From Saprospiraceae bacterium (lineage in GTDB: Bacteria > Bacteroidota > Bacteroidia > Chitinophagales > Saprospiraceae): 64,000 nt of DNA. The position numbers were made by a program, and so were the translations under genes. The notes below the pieces were generated by a model. It saw only the letters and a list, made by a program, of their open reading frames with translations. It was not told where the DNA came from and did no database searches. Of the stretch, positions 1-8,997 are shown in pieces. The stretch spans positions 1,302,001-1,366,000 of the forward strand of contig JADKAA010000029.1 of the NCBI GenBank assembly GCA_016715465.1, given 5' to 3'. Each line of letters starts with the position of its first letter. Within the stretch, counting starts at the first letter, position 1.

Positions 1-118
1 TGATTCCGTAACACCACGAACACATGGGGTCGCCGATATAAATTAATTTCAATGGCTGAGTTTGTCCGGTCAATGGAATGAAAATTAAGAATAATATAAT
101 TTTGAAGATACCTTGCAT
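1..118 (-). CDS. DsbA-family thiol-disulfide oxidoreductase, N-terminal fragment
   Basis: On the minus strand an ATG at 118 opens 39 codons that run off the window edge. Residues 4-17 form a hydrophobic signal segment (IFKIILFLIFIPL) ending near Gln19. It is followed by LIYIGDPMCSWCYG, with a CxxC pair at C33/C36. The GDPMCSWC pattern is the active-site signature of the FrnE/DsbA-like branch of the thioredoxin fold, which handles disulfide exchange, here probably in the periplasm. Only the N terminus is visible, so family membership rests on this motif. It lies downstream of the barrel gene that starts at 887 and could share its transcript. Confidence 0.6.
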   Translation of the reverse strand, partial: MQGIFKIILFLIFIPLTGQTQPLKLIYIGDPMCSWCYGI

Positions 119-194
119 TTAATTGTCAACATAGCATCAAAAACTTGAATGTCATATACCGAACAGGCAATTTACCTTCACTGTTTAACAAAAC

Positions 195-887
195 TCAATA
201 ATAAATTACTTTGCGCAGGAATTTCATGGCAAACTTTATTTCCAGAGAGAAGTTTCTCACTACCCGCTCTTCCAGTGTCCTTGTCTGACCTGGAAAAAAG
301 GGGTCGATTACATTTCGGAGGGGTGGCTGCTGATACTGTGGATTGACATCCGGATGTATGCCTATCTCCACAAAAAAACGGGTCATTGGCCGAAATGCAA
401 ATTCATATCCCCCACCAAAACTCAGGCCGTATAGAAGTCTTTTGGTAAATGCCTCATTTGGGAAGTACAATGAATTGTAGGCATTATATTTTTTCAAATT
501 GGTAGTCAGGGTGTATTCCCCCCTCAGGCCTAAAAAATAATAAGGTCTGCTGTCTTCATTTCCGCCCAACATCTTTTTCACTCCGGTCTCCAGGACAATG
601 TTTCTGAAACGAAAATCAAATGAATTGACATCAAAAAAACCGTTTCCTGAATATCTCCATGCGCTGCCTCTGGTCCTCCACCCCAAAGAACCATAGAAAA
701 TATTGGTGCCATCTTCAGGCGCAGATTCAATGAATACATCGGCATTGATCGCAAACAAGGCATCGTTGTCATTGCCGTTCCATTTTTGAAATCCAAGACC
801 TGGTCCAACCTTAGGACCGAAGTAAAAGGACTGCGCGGCCAAATGACCCAGGAAACTGTAAAATAAAAAGCTAATTAGATAACGCAT
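195..887 (-). CDS. Predicted outer-membrane beta-barrel protein
   Basis: The 230-residue product starts with a signal peptide (residues 1-18, cut before QSFYFGPKVG). The rest alternates polar and hydrophobic/aromatic residues in short strands, many starting or ending with glycine (YFLGLRGEYTL, LLYGLSFGGGYEFAF, RFFVEIGIHPDV). This is the pattern of the small PorT/outer-membrane beta-barrel families of Bacteroidota. There is no catalytic motif. The last strand is followed by a basic tail (KFLRKVIYY) rather than a clean terminal Phe. It is divergent from the next outer-membrane gene at 990. Role unknown. Confidence 0.7.
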   Translation of the reverse strand: MRYLISFLFYSFLGHLAAQSFYFGPKVGPGLGFQKWNGNDNDALFAINADVFIESAPEDGTNIFYGSLGWRTRGSAWRYSGNGFFDVNSFDFRFRNIVLETGVKKMLGGNEDSRPYYFLGLRGEYTLTTNLKKYNAYNSLYFPNEAFTKRLLYGLSFGGGYEFAFRPMTRFFVEIGIHPDVNPQYQQPPLRNVIDPFFPGQTRTLEERVVRNFSLEIKFAMKFLRKVIYY

Positions 888-989
888 GTGTAAACTTTCT
901 TACAATTGCGTAAAATTAATACAATTCTCACTATAAAGACCCGAAGCAGGACTTAATTTAGAAGCTTATTCATTGGGTTTATTTTTCTT

Positions 990-1844
990 ATGCAGCGCAA
1001 TATTCTATTTTGGTTTGTAATGATGTTTGTTTCATCATTTACTTTTTGCCAGTCCATTGATATTGGCTTCGCCATTGGTTCTTCTACCTACCAGGGTGAT
1101 ATTTCCCCACTAGGATGGCGAATCTCCTATCAGGGCAGTAAGCCCGCCCGCGGCTTGCTGCTGGGATATAACTTCACAGAATCCTTTGTTTTAAAATTGG
1201 GATACTATAAGACCAGGCTAGAGGCCTATGATGCCGATGCCATTGATGACTGGCGCCCCACGCGCAACCTCAGTTTCAGGACCGATATATCAGAGTTTGC
1301 CTTACACGCGGAATGGCAAGTAATGGATCACTGGCAATTTTTTCGCAATTTTTCTCTGAAACCGGTATTCCACCTGGGTGTGGGCATTTTCAAATTTAAC
1401 CCACAAACAAAATACAAAGGACAGTGGTATAACCTTCAGCCTCTAAGTACAGAAGGGCAAGGGCTTCCGGGATCACCTGATAACCCATATAAGCTCACCC
1501 AATGGGTCATTCCATTTGGATTTGGCCTAAGGTACCATATTACGGATCGGTTTTCCATAGAGCTTTCTACCAACCCACGTAAGACCTTTACCGACTATCT
1601 CGATGACGTTAGTGGAAATTATTACAACCTCGATTTATTAAAAAAATATAAAGGGCCACTTGCTGCCAAACTCGCTTTCAGGGGAGATGAAAATAGTCCC
1701 ACCGCCACAAGGCCCGTCGAAGGTCAGGGCAGAGGCAATGCGGTAGAAAGCGACTGGTATCTCATCCACACCCTCACTTTCACCTATCGCCTTCAGAAAG
1801 GCTGGCCGTTTCGCAAAAACAGGCAAATTCGTTGTCCATATTGA
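990..1844 (+). CDS. DUF6089-type outer-membrane beta-barrel protein
   Basis: The 284-residue protein has a signal peptide (residues 1-20, ending FTFCQS) and then a barrel-like sequence. It opens with IDIGFAIGSSTYQGDISP and contains GVGIFKFNPQTKYKGQWYNL and YLDDVSGNYY. Both stretches are typical of the DUF6089 family, a Bacteroidota outer-membrane family related in fold to OmpA-type barrels. The function of the family is not established. The C terminus is basic (FRKNRQIRCPY). It stands alone and is divergent from the barrel gene at 195-887. Confidence 0.75.
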   Translation: MQRNILFWFVMMFVSSFTFCQSIDIGFAIGSSTYQGDISPLGWRISYQGSKPARGLLLGYNFTESFVLKLGYYKTRLEAYDADAIDDWRPTRNLSFRTDISEFALHAEWQVMDHWQFFRNFSLKPVFHLGVGIFKFNPQTKYKGQWYNLQPLSTEGQGLPGSPDNPYKLTQWVIPFGFGLRYHITDRFSIELSTNPRKTFTDYLDDVSGNYYNLDLLKKYKGPLAAKLAFRGDENSPTATRPVEGQGRGNAVESDWYLIHTLTFTYRLQKGWPFRKNRQIRCPY

Positions 1845-1947
1845 TTGCGCAAACTTCAGAGGCGGAAATTTTCTTAGAATTTCTATTTTCAGGTATTCTG
1901 ACCAGTTTATACCGCAAATTAGGGTGTAATTAAAAGCAGATAGTCGT

Positions 1948-1955
1948 TATATTTG
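1948..1955 (+). promoter_or_regulatory. Candidate -7 promoter element (TATATTTG)
   Basis: TATATTTG matches the Bacteroidota -7 consensus TAnnTTTG and lies 31 bases before the ATG at 1987. I see no good TTTG/TTG -33 match at the expected 19-21 bases upstream, so the assignment is tentative. Confidence 0.35.
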
Positions 1956-1986
1956 TAGATTACAACCACTAATCAATTTAACTCAA

Positions 1987-4900
1987 ATGAAACCAATCCT
2001 TGTAGCTTTTCTGCTTCTGAGTCTGATTCCCATGGCATCCTCCCAAAAAAAGCAGGTTGAAGTACCTAAAAAACAAGAGAACCTTACTTCTTCAACGCTG
2101 TCAGGTCTCAGCTTTCGCTCTATTGGACCCGCAGTAACTTCAGGCAGGGTATCAGATTTTGCTGTAAATCCGCAAAATCACAGCGAATATTATGTAGCCT
2201 CTGCCTCAGGAGGTGTGTGGAAGACCACCAATAAGGGTTTAACGTATGAGCCCATTTTTGATGGTGAAGGCTCATATTCTATAGGTTGTGTAAGTCTTGA
2301 CCCGTCCAATCCCTCTACAGTATGGGTGGGCACCGGTGAGAACAACAACCAGCGTTCTGTTGCCTATGGCGATGGAGTTTATAAAAGCGAAGATGCAGGA
2401 AAGACCTGGAAAAATATGGGGCTTAAAAATTCGGAGCACATCGCCGAAATTTTGGTAGATCCCACCAATGCGAATAACGTGTATGTGGCAGCATATGGTC
2501 CGGTGTGGAGTGAAGGCGGAGACAGGGGTGTATATAAATCCACCGACGGAGGTGCTACGTGGACCTGCATTAAGTCAGTGAGTGCATATACCGGTTGTAA
2601 TGACCTGTTGATGGATCCACGGAATCCTAATGTACTTTATGCTGCCTTCCACCAGCGCATGAGAAAGGTATTTACCTACATCGGCGGAGGCCCGGAATCT
2701 GCCATTTTCAAATCTACAGATGGCGGTGCAAGTTGGAAAAAACTGGAGGGCGGACTTCCTACAGGGGATCTCGGCAGGATGGGCATTGCCATAAGCAAGG
2801 TTAATCCTGATGTGTTATACACTGTGGTAGAAGCCAATGAAGGCAAAGGAGGCATTTATCGTTCCAAAGACAGGGGAGCATCCTGGGAAAAAAGAAGTGA
2901 TACATATACCTCAGGAAACTATTACAATGAAATTGAATGTGACCCAATCCAGGAAGATAAAATATACATCACAGATACTTACTATAAAGTCTCCACCGAC
3001 GGAGGAAAGACAGTTTCCAACCTGGGAGAATTAAATAAACACATCGACAACCATGCCATATGGGTTGATCCAACCAACGGCAACCATTTATTGGTGGGCT
3101 GTGATGGTGGAATTTACGAGACCTATGATCACGCTAAAACCTGGGATTTCAAATCGAACCTTCCCATTACGCAGTTTTATAAAGTCTCTACAGATGATGA
3201 TTATCCATTTTATGGTGTGCATGGAGGAACCCAGGACAACCTGAGTTTGGGCGGTCCTTCCCGGTCAACTTCTGCAAATGGCATAGCCAACAGCGATTGG
3301 TATGTCACTTCACTGGGTGATGGTTTTGAGACACAGGTAGATCAATCTGACCCCAACATCATTTACGCCCAAGCCCAATATGGCGAACTCGTGCGTTTTG
3401 ACAGAAGAAATGGAGAATATCTTTCCATCAAACCCCTTGAAGGAGAAGGTGATGCTGCTTATCGATGGAACTGGGATGCTCCGCTGTTCATTAGTAAGTT
3501 TGACAATAAACGTTTGTATTTTGGCGCCAATAAAGTTTTCCGCACCGATGATCAGGGTAATTCATGGAAGGTAATCAGTCCCGACCTTACCAGACAAATC
3601 GACAGGAATAAAATAGAGGTAATGGGTAAGGTGTGGTCAGTCGATGCCATTGCAAAAAATGGAAGTACCGACATCTATGGACAAACAACCAGTATTGCTG
3701 AGTCACCCCTTGACCAAAATATTTTGTGGGTTGGAACCGATGATGGGCTAATTCAGCTTACCATGGACGGAGGCAGTACCTGGACAAAATATGATAACCT
3801 GCCGGGTGTTCCATCGCAAAGTTATGTGCACCAGATCATAGCATCCAATCACGACAAAAACACAGCATACGTTTGTTTCAACCACCACCGTTATGGCGAT
3901 TTCAAACCTTATGTGCTCAAGACAACAGACCAGGGTAAAACCTGGAAATCCATAGCGTCTGACCTTCCTGTGCGCGGCAGTGTTTACAGTATAGCAGAAG
4001 ATCATGTCGATGCCAATCTATTATTTGCCGGCACCGAGTTTGGTTGTTTCTTCAGTTACAATGGAGGTACAAACTGGCTGCAATTAAAGAGTGGCTTGCC
4101 TACCATAGCGGTAAGAGACATTGAGATCCAAAGGAGAGAAAACGACCTTGTACTGGCAACCTTTGGCCGTGGCTTTTATATCCTGGATGATTACAGTCCT
4201 TTGAGGAAATTGGTTGCAGAAGATTTTGAAAAGGAAGCTCTTCTATTTCCGGTAAAAGATGCGCTGATGTATATTGAAAGATATCCGATTGGATTAAGAG
4301 ATAAGGGACATCTTGGCTCTGGTTATTATGTAACGCCAAATCCAAAGCCCGGTGCGGTCTTTACTTATTATCTCAAAGATGAAGTAAAAAAACTTAAAGA
4401 AATTCGAAAGGACAAAGAAAAAGCTGCCTATGAAAAAAAGGAAAAAGTATTTTATCCTTCGATAGACAGCCTTCGATTGGAAGACAACCAGCCGGACCCA
4501 TACCTCCTGTTTACCATCACAGATCAGGCTGGTGCCGTTGTCAGGCACATCAAAGCTCCTGCAAAAAAAGGCAGTCACAGGATAAGCTGGGACTTCAGAT
4601 ATGGAAACTATGAGCCTGTTCAAAACAGGTTCTCCCCTGCTCCCGATCAGTTGTTTGGCGGAGAATCTGTAGGTCATTTGGCTATGCCTGGTATTTATAC
4701 CGTCACCATGTACAAGTATCAGGACGGAAAACTGAGCCAGCTGACGGAGGGCCGTGAATTCAACTGTACCCTGCTTCAAAATGGAAGTCTTCAAACAAAA
4801 GACATGTCAGCCAATGTTGTTTTTTATAAAGAAGTAACCTCGCTTACCAAAGCAGCCAGCGCCACCAATGATAAACTGAGCAGCATAGAATCGCGTTTAA

Positions 4901-5250
4901 AAAATATAAATTTGTCGATTCTCGATATGCCTTCCTCCGCACAGCGTCTTTTGGAACGTTCCCATCAACTGGCCAATGAAGCAAGCGGACTCAAAATTTC
5001 ACTTTTTGGGGATGCAAGTAAAGCCAGGCGGGAATTTGAAACCGCACCTTCAGTAAACGACCGTATAGGCAGAATCATAAACACCCTTTGGGGATCCACT
5101 GCGTCCATACCCAAATCAGTTTCCGATTCATACCAAATTGCATTAAGTCAATACAATAAAATCAAACCCAATGTAGATGCATTGTATGCCAACGTGGAAG
5201 AACTGGCCAAAAATGTCCAGACTGCCGGTGGACCATATATAGGGCATTGA
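1987..5250 (+). CDS. Secreted BNR/sortilin-like beta-propeller repeat protein
   Basis: The 1087-residue protein has a signal peptide (residues 1-19, ending MASSQ) and then a long array of beta-propeller blades. These carry repeated Asp-box-like motifs of the SxDGGxTW type (KSEDAGKTW, KSTDGGATW, KSTDGGASW, LTMDGGSTW, KTTDQGKTW). The opening FRSIGPAVTSGRVSDFAVNP is typical of the VPS10/sortilin-like 'glycosyl hydrolase BNR repeat' family of Bacteroidota. Residues about 780-1087 form a separate, partly charged C-terminal region (KKLKEIRKDKEKAAYEKKEK). There is no T9SS sorting domain, unlike its paralogue at 11579-14065. Its stop codon overlaps the start of the serine hydrolase gene, so the two are likely co-translated. 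Substrate unknown; enzymatic activity is not shown by the sequence. Confidence 0.8.
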   Translation: MKPILVAFLLLSLIPMASSQKKQVEVPKKQENLTSSTLSGLSFRSIGPAVTSGRVSDFAVNPQNHSEYYVASASGGVWKTTNKGLTYEPIFDGEGSYSIGCVSLDPSNPSTVWVGTGENNNQRSVAYGDGVYKSEDAGKTWKNMGLKNSEHIAEILVDPTNANNVYVAAYGPVWSEGGDRGVYKSTDGGATWTCIKSVSAYTGCNDLLMDPRNPNVLYAAFHQRMRKVFTYIGGGPESAIFKSTDGGASWKKLEGGLPTGDLGRMGIAISKVNPDVLYTVVEANEGKGGIYRSKDRGASWEKRSDTYTSGNYYNEIECDPIQEDKIYITDTYYKVSTDGGKTVSNLGELNKHIDNHAIWVDPTNGNHLLVGCDGGIYETYDHAKTWDFKSNLPITQFYKVSTDDDYPFYGVHGGTQDNLSLGGPSRSTSANGIANSDWYVTSLGDGFETQVDQSDPNIIYAQAQYGELVRFDRRNGEYLSIKPLEGEGDAAYRWNWDAPLFISKFDNKRLYFGANKVFRTDDQGNSWKVISPDLTRQIDRNKIEVMGKVWSVDAIAKNGSTDIYGQTTSIAESPLDQNILWVGTDDGLIQLTMDGGSTWTKYDNLPGVPSQSYVHQIIASNHDKNTAYVCFNHHRYGDFKPYVLKTTDQGKTWKSIASDLPVRGSVYSIAEDHVDANLLFAGTEFGCFFSYNGGTNWLQLKSGLPTIAVRDIEIQRRENDLVLATFGRGFYILDDYSPLRKLVAEDFEKEALLFPVKDALMYIERYPIGLRDKGHLGSGYYVTPNPKPGAVFTYYLKDEVKKLKEIRKDKEKAAYEKKEKVFYPSIDSLRLEDNQPDPYLLFTITDQAGAVVRHIKAPAKKGSHRISWDFRYGNYEPVQNRFSPAPDQLFGGESVGHLAMPGIYTVTMYKYQDGKLSQLTEGREFNCTLLQNGSLQTKDMSANVVFYKEVTSLTKAASATNDKLSSIESRLKNINLSILDMPSSAQRLLERSHQLANEASGLKISLFGDASKARREFETAPSVNDRIGRIINTLWGSTASIPKSVSDSYQIALSQYNKIKPNVDALYANVEELAKNVQTAGGPYIGH

Positions 5251-6818
5251 TGAAAAACAATAGTTTTGAAAATACTGGCCATCAGAAGAGGGCAATCGCT
5301 ATAAATGGCCTATGGGCTGCCCTCTTCTTTTTTATTGCCACTATGAACCTGAGTGGCCAGCCTGTTTTTATTCAGGACAGCCTCGATGCATACATACAGC
5401 GGGGTATGCGGCAATGGAAGGTTCCCGGCCTTGCACTGGTCATCATTAAGGACGGGCAGATAGTTAAACAACAAGGGTATGGTGTTGCAGACATCGTCAC
5501 AAAAAAACCGGTAAATACCAAGACCTTATTTTTTATTGCCAGCAATACGAAGTTGTTCACGGGAACGGCGCTCTCAAAACTCGCCTACGAAAAAAAGTTG
5601 TCCCTGAACGATAAAATCATCAAATTTTATCCCTGGTATAAGCTATACGATGAAACCATGACCCGAGAGGTGACCCTGAAAGATATGCTCACCCATCGCA
5701 TTGGCACCAAAACCTTTCAAGGCGATTTTACTTTCTGGAATTCGAAGTTGTCGCGTGAAGAGGTTATGAAAAAAATGAAATTGCTGAAACCTGATCAGGT
5801 ATTCAGAGATGCCTACGGGTATTGCAATAGTTGTTTTCTCACCGCAGGTATGGCTATACCAAAAGTTACCGGAAAATCATGGGAAACATACATCACTGAT
5901 GAAATTCTCACTCCCTTGAAAATGAAAGCGAGTTTTGCTTCCAGCAATCATGTGGATAAAAAACTAGCAGCAATGGCTACTCCCTATACCACTTCTTTCA
6001 CGGATACGTTAAAAGAGGTTCCCTATGACCGGTGGGACAATCTGGGACCTGCAGCATCCATTGTAAGTAATGTGGAAGATTTGAGCCACTGGTTAACATT
6101 TCAGCTCGATAGTGGCCGGTATGATGGCCAACAGCTTATGCCGTGGAAAGTAATCCAGGCAACCCGCGATGTGCAAATTTCTACGGGGAGTCGCAAATCA
6201 TCGCTGTTTCCCACACACTTCACAGGGTATGGCCTCGGCATATTTACGTCCGATTATAATGGCAGGCAAATATTCTGGCATACAGGGGGGGCGGCAGGCA
6301 TGTTGAGTAATGTTTGTTTTGTTCCTGAAGAAAATCTTGGCATGGCTATCCTTTCCAATAACGACAATCAGAATTTCTTTGAAAGCCTGAGGTACCAAAT
6401 TCTAGACGCTTATCTTGGAGTGCCATATGTCAATCGAAGCAAACAGCTTTTTGAAAATTTTCGGGATGAAATGGACAAACAGCTGGCTGAAATAAAATCA
6501 TACTGCGAAAGGGTCAGATTTAATAAAGATCATAAGCTCAACCTCAAAAGTTATTGTGGCAGCTATTCAAACAAACTGTATGGTGATTTGACCATTACTC
6601 AAAACGGAAAGCATTTGGAAATCATTTTTCACAGCCATCAAAACCTTCGCGCTGCCCTAAGTTACATGGGAAATGAAGAATGGCTTATTTCTTATCACAA
6701 CATCGAATATGGCCTTTTTCCAATTCGGTTTAAACTGGAAAAAGGAAAACCTAAATCGATTTCGATTAAAGTAAATGAGTATGTAGAGTACGACCCCTAT
6801 GAATTTGAAAAAAATTAA
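5250..6818 (+). CDS. Serine hydrolase, beta-lactamase class C/PBP4* family
   Basis: The product is 522 residues from the ATG at 5250, which shares its A with the upstream TGA; a TTG at 5247 is an alternative start. An N-terminal hydrophobic segment (about residues 20-36) probably acts as signal peptide or anchor. The class C beta-lactamase/DD-peptidase motifs are present: SxxK as SNTK (S98-K101), YxN as YCN, and HTGG in place of KTG. The C-terminal part (from about KSYCGSYSN) resembles the DUF3471 lipocalin-like domain often attached to these hydrolases. Likely an extracytoplasmic esterase/peptidase acting on a peptide or cell-wall substrate; true beta-lactamase activity is not implied. Translational coupling to the BNR protein suggests a joint role. 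Confidence 0.85.
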   Translation: MKNNSFENTGHQKRAIAINGLWAALFFFIATMNLSGQPVFIQDSLDAYIQRGMRQWKVPGLALVIIKDGQIVKQQGYGVADIVTKKPVNTKTLFFIASNTKLFTGTALSKLAYEKKLSLNDKIIKFYPWYKLYDETMTREVTLKDMLTHRIGTKTFQGDFTFWNSKLSREEVMKKMKLLKPDQVFRDAYGYCNSCFLTAGMAIPKVTGKSWETYITDEILTPLKMKASFASSNHVDKKLAAMATPYTTSFTDTLKEVPYDRWDNLGPAASIVSNVEDLSHWLTFQLDSGRYDGQQLMPWKVIQATRDVQISTGSRKSSLFPTHFTGYGLGIFTSDYNGRQIFWHTGGAAGMLSNVCFVPEENLGMAILSNNDNQNFFESLRYQILDAYLGVPYVNRSKQLFENFRDEMDKQLAEIKSYCERVRFNKDHKLNLKSYCGSYSNKLYGDLTITQNGKHLEIIFHSHQNLRAALSYMGNEEWLISYHNIEYGLFPIRFKLEKGKPKSISIKVNEYVEYDPYEFEKN

Positions 6819-6867
6819 GCAACAAGTTTAACACTCATTCTTTTGTGTGGTGTGGATGCCAATTCCT

Positions 6868-7458
6868 TTATTTCATAATTCCTTTAAACAACTGGGCTGT
6901 ACCTCCTATGCAAAACCCATTGCTGAAATCCCTACCCATCATTCCGGGCTGATCCGGACCGGGATCAACTTCATTTTCAAAAAACCGGACCGATGGCGCA
7001 CCTGACGGAGTGACTTTGAATGTAAAAAGTTTTACACGGTCTCCCTGTTTCAGATCATTGTAAAAACAGGAAGGAAAAAGCACGGGTCTAAAGGCATAAA
7101 AGTTGTGATCCGGGCTCGGAGCAGGCGATAACAATGGTTTTGCCAGCTCCCACTCCATGGCAGTCGTGCCTTTATAGAGCTGGTTATCCTGAATTGGCAT
7201 ATAACTTTTCACTAACTCAATTTCAGTTCCTTTTGGCACCACCAGGGATACCTGAGAATTAAATTGAATTCTTTGTTTTGTGGTTGTGGCAAAGCCTTCA
7301 CTTATAAACAAGTAACAATCATAGTAACCGCTTTCTTTACTTTTTTCCAATTGATAAGCTACCGCTGTCACCTGAGCAAATGTATCTGCAGATACCAGTG
7401 TGGCAAATAATGCTGCCACTAAAATTTGAAATAAATTTTTCACGTACATTTTTTGCAT
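6868..7458 (-). CDS. Secreted protein, short paralogue of the adjacent T9SS protein
   Basis: The 196-residue product has a signal peptide (MQKMYVKNLFQILVAALFAT..., cut near TFAQ) and one domain that aligns with the N-terminal half of the neighbouring upstream gene. Shared landmarks in the same order are V..V.Y.L..., YDC(Y/H)..I, QR.QFN.Q.S.VV, L(V)K(S/N)Y.PI..(N).(L/F)Y.GT, YDL..GD.VKLF and a final F.IGG.AQ...G. It lacks the sorting domain present in the neighbour, so it may stay periplasmic or be handled differently. The two are separated by only 27 bases on the same strand and probably form an operon. Family and function unknown; seen only as a tandem duplication. Confidence 0.7.
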   Translation of the reverse strand: MQKMYVKNLFQILVAALFATLVSADTFAQVTAVAYQLEKSKESGYYDCYLFISEGFATTTKQRIQFNSQVSLVVPKGTEIELVKSYMPIQDNQLYKGTTAMEWELAKPLLSPAPSPDHNFYAFRPVLFPSCFYNDLKQGDRVKLFTFKVTPSGAPSVRFFENEVDPGPDQPGMMGRDFSNGFCIGGTAQLFKGIMK

Positions 7459-7485
7459 AATTTATTAAATCGAAAATATTGTTAA

Positions 7486-8793
7486 TCAATGATGAATCAC
7501 AGGGGTTTGATGAACCTTTCCATGGTCATCGGTCAGCATGAGCACATACAACCCGGCAGGAAAGGATGACAGATCCAGCACTTGTCCCCCATCAGCAATA
7601 GGTGTGTTGAACGATTTGCCCATAAGGTCTCTCACACCGGTAATCGACCAGTTGCCTGATGATCTTATCTCCACCCTTCCGGCAGTTGGATTGGGGTACA
7701 CGACCGGCTCATTCCTGTCATTATCGTCTTCAGTGGAGGATGCCGGCTCCACCACCAAAGTGACCCCTTCAGCCAGACATCCGTTAATAGTGATGAAATC
7801 AATTTGTGTTGTGCCGGCTGCCAAAGCCAGGACCTGACCATCCTGAGAGATGACCGCCACATCAGGATCGGAACTGATCCAAAACCCCGGCACATTGGCC
7901 AAAAAGGTAGTGGTATCGTTGACGCGCATAAGGGTATCAAAGACTTCAATCAAAGGCACCGCCTCAACATCAACTGGCTGATCCAACACTTTGCATCCCG
8001 TGCTGATATGGGTAAAACTCAAGACCGCAAAACCTGGATTTATAAGACGAATCGTACCTTCTGAAACTGCCAGGACAAGACTATCCGAACTCACTACAGA
8101 AAGATATTCATCAAATCCAGGCTCTAAATTTAGTTCAGATCCAATACAAATGGAAAATTCAGTAGCTTCTTCATAAGTAGGAAGATTTAATGTAAAAGAG
8201 TCGACGAGATTACCTGTATAATCCTGAGCATTACCCCCAATGGCAAAGTTTTGTTTATAATTAAAGGTTAGCACATGATCACTTTCATTGTTGTACAGCC
8301 TTATGCGGTCTCCACAAAGGTTGGGTGTAGCCAGAATGGAAAATAACTTTACCGTGTCACCCTCATGCAGATCATCATACCAGGCTCCACCCATCAATTG
8401 AGGCGTAACGCCAAAATATTTTTTCCCTTCGAATATAAACGGATTGGATACGATCCAGGTTACGGGAACAGTACCGGTATAAAAAGAATTGTTGAGAATC
8501 GGGTTGTAGTTTTTTACCACCTTCAGGTCGATCAGGGTATCTACTACAAAACTGTATTGGGCATTGAACTGAGCTCTCTGGGGTGGACTCACCGAATTGC
8601 CAGCCGTAATTACTATGTGACAGTCATACCACTGCATTACCGTATCGTATTTCATGAGGTATTTTACACCGGAAACCTGTCCACTCAATCCTGGTAATAG
8701 AAAATAAAAAACAAGAAACACTGCAAAAAGTCGAAATGCACTAACCCTACCTGCATTTAAAATAGCGTTGCAGAAATGTTGAAGTTTTTGCAT
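7486..8793 (-). CDS. Secreted protein with Big_2-like domain and T9SS type A sorting domain
   Basis: I place the start at the ATG at 8793 (MQKLQHFC...), because a TACTTTTG box lies just upstream and the sister gene also begins MQK; upstream ATGs at 8805 and 8850 are possible. A signal peptide ends near LLPGLSGQ. The first domain is the one shared with the next gene. A region of bacterial Ig/Big_2 character follows (VISQDGQVLALAAGTTQIDF). The last ~75 residues are a T9SS type A sorting domain: VVYPNPTAGRVEIRS, then LSSFPAGLYVLMLTDDHGK and a basic-poor end. The product is therefore expected to cross the outer membrane by type IX secretion and be attached or released at the cell surface. Function of the N-terminal domain unknown. 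Confidence 0.75.
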   Translation of the reverse strand: MQKLQHFCNAILNAGRVSAFRLFAVFLVFYFLLPGLSGQVSGVKYLMKYDTVMQWYDCHIVITAGNSVSPPQRAQFNAQYSFVVDTLIDLKVVKNYNPILNNSFYTGTVPVTWIVSNPFIFEGKKYFGVTPQLMGGAWYDDLHEGDTVKLFSILATPNLCGDRIRLYNNESDHVLTFNYKQNFAIGGNAQDYTGNLVDSFTLNLPTYEEATEFSICIGSELNLEPGFDEYLSVVSSDSLVLAVSEGTIRLINPGFAVLSFTHISTGCKVLDQPVDVEAVPLIEVFDTLMRVNDTTTFLANVPGFWISSDPDVAVISQDGQVLALAAGTTQIDFITINGCLAEGVTLVVEPASSTEDDNDRNEPVVYPNPTAGRVEIRSSGNWSITGVRDLMGKSFNTPIADGGQVLDLSSFPAGLYVLMLTDDHGKVHQTPVIHH

Positions 8794-8859
8794 ATATAAA
8801 TTCATTTTTACAAAAGTATACATAGAAGCAAATAGATTATAATAAACCATAATATAAAA

Positions 8860-8945
8860 TCATATATAAAAATATTAAAATCATAATATAATACTTTACA
8901 ATTAATTATATATTAATATAATATTAAATGTAATTAAATTTTAAA
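8860..8945. other. Extremely AT-rich intergenic tract
   Basis: About 85 bases between the thrA 3' end and the start of the T9SS gene consist almost only of A and T (ATATATAAAAATATTAAAAT and similar). It lies just upstream of the 7486-8793 gene on its own strand, so it may serve as an upstream promoter or bendable region. No defined motif was found. Confidence 0.5.
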
Positions 8946-8997
8946 AAAGCACTAATAATGAAAATCGGTCAAAAGTCGGATCGCCTTTGATTCATTT

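Noticed and set aside
1041..1060. Loss of a T9SS domain in the first barrel genes
   Set aside because: Outer-membrane barrels are inserted by the BAM route and are not expected to carry sorting domains.
4294..4794. 166-residue minus-strand frame
   Set aside because: It is antisense to the BNR repeat protein and has no recognisable domain.
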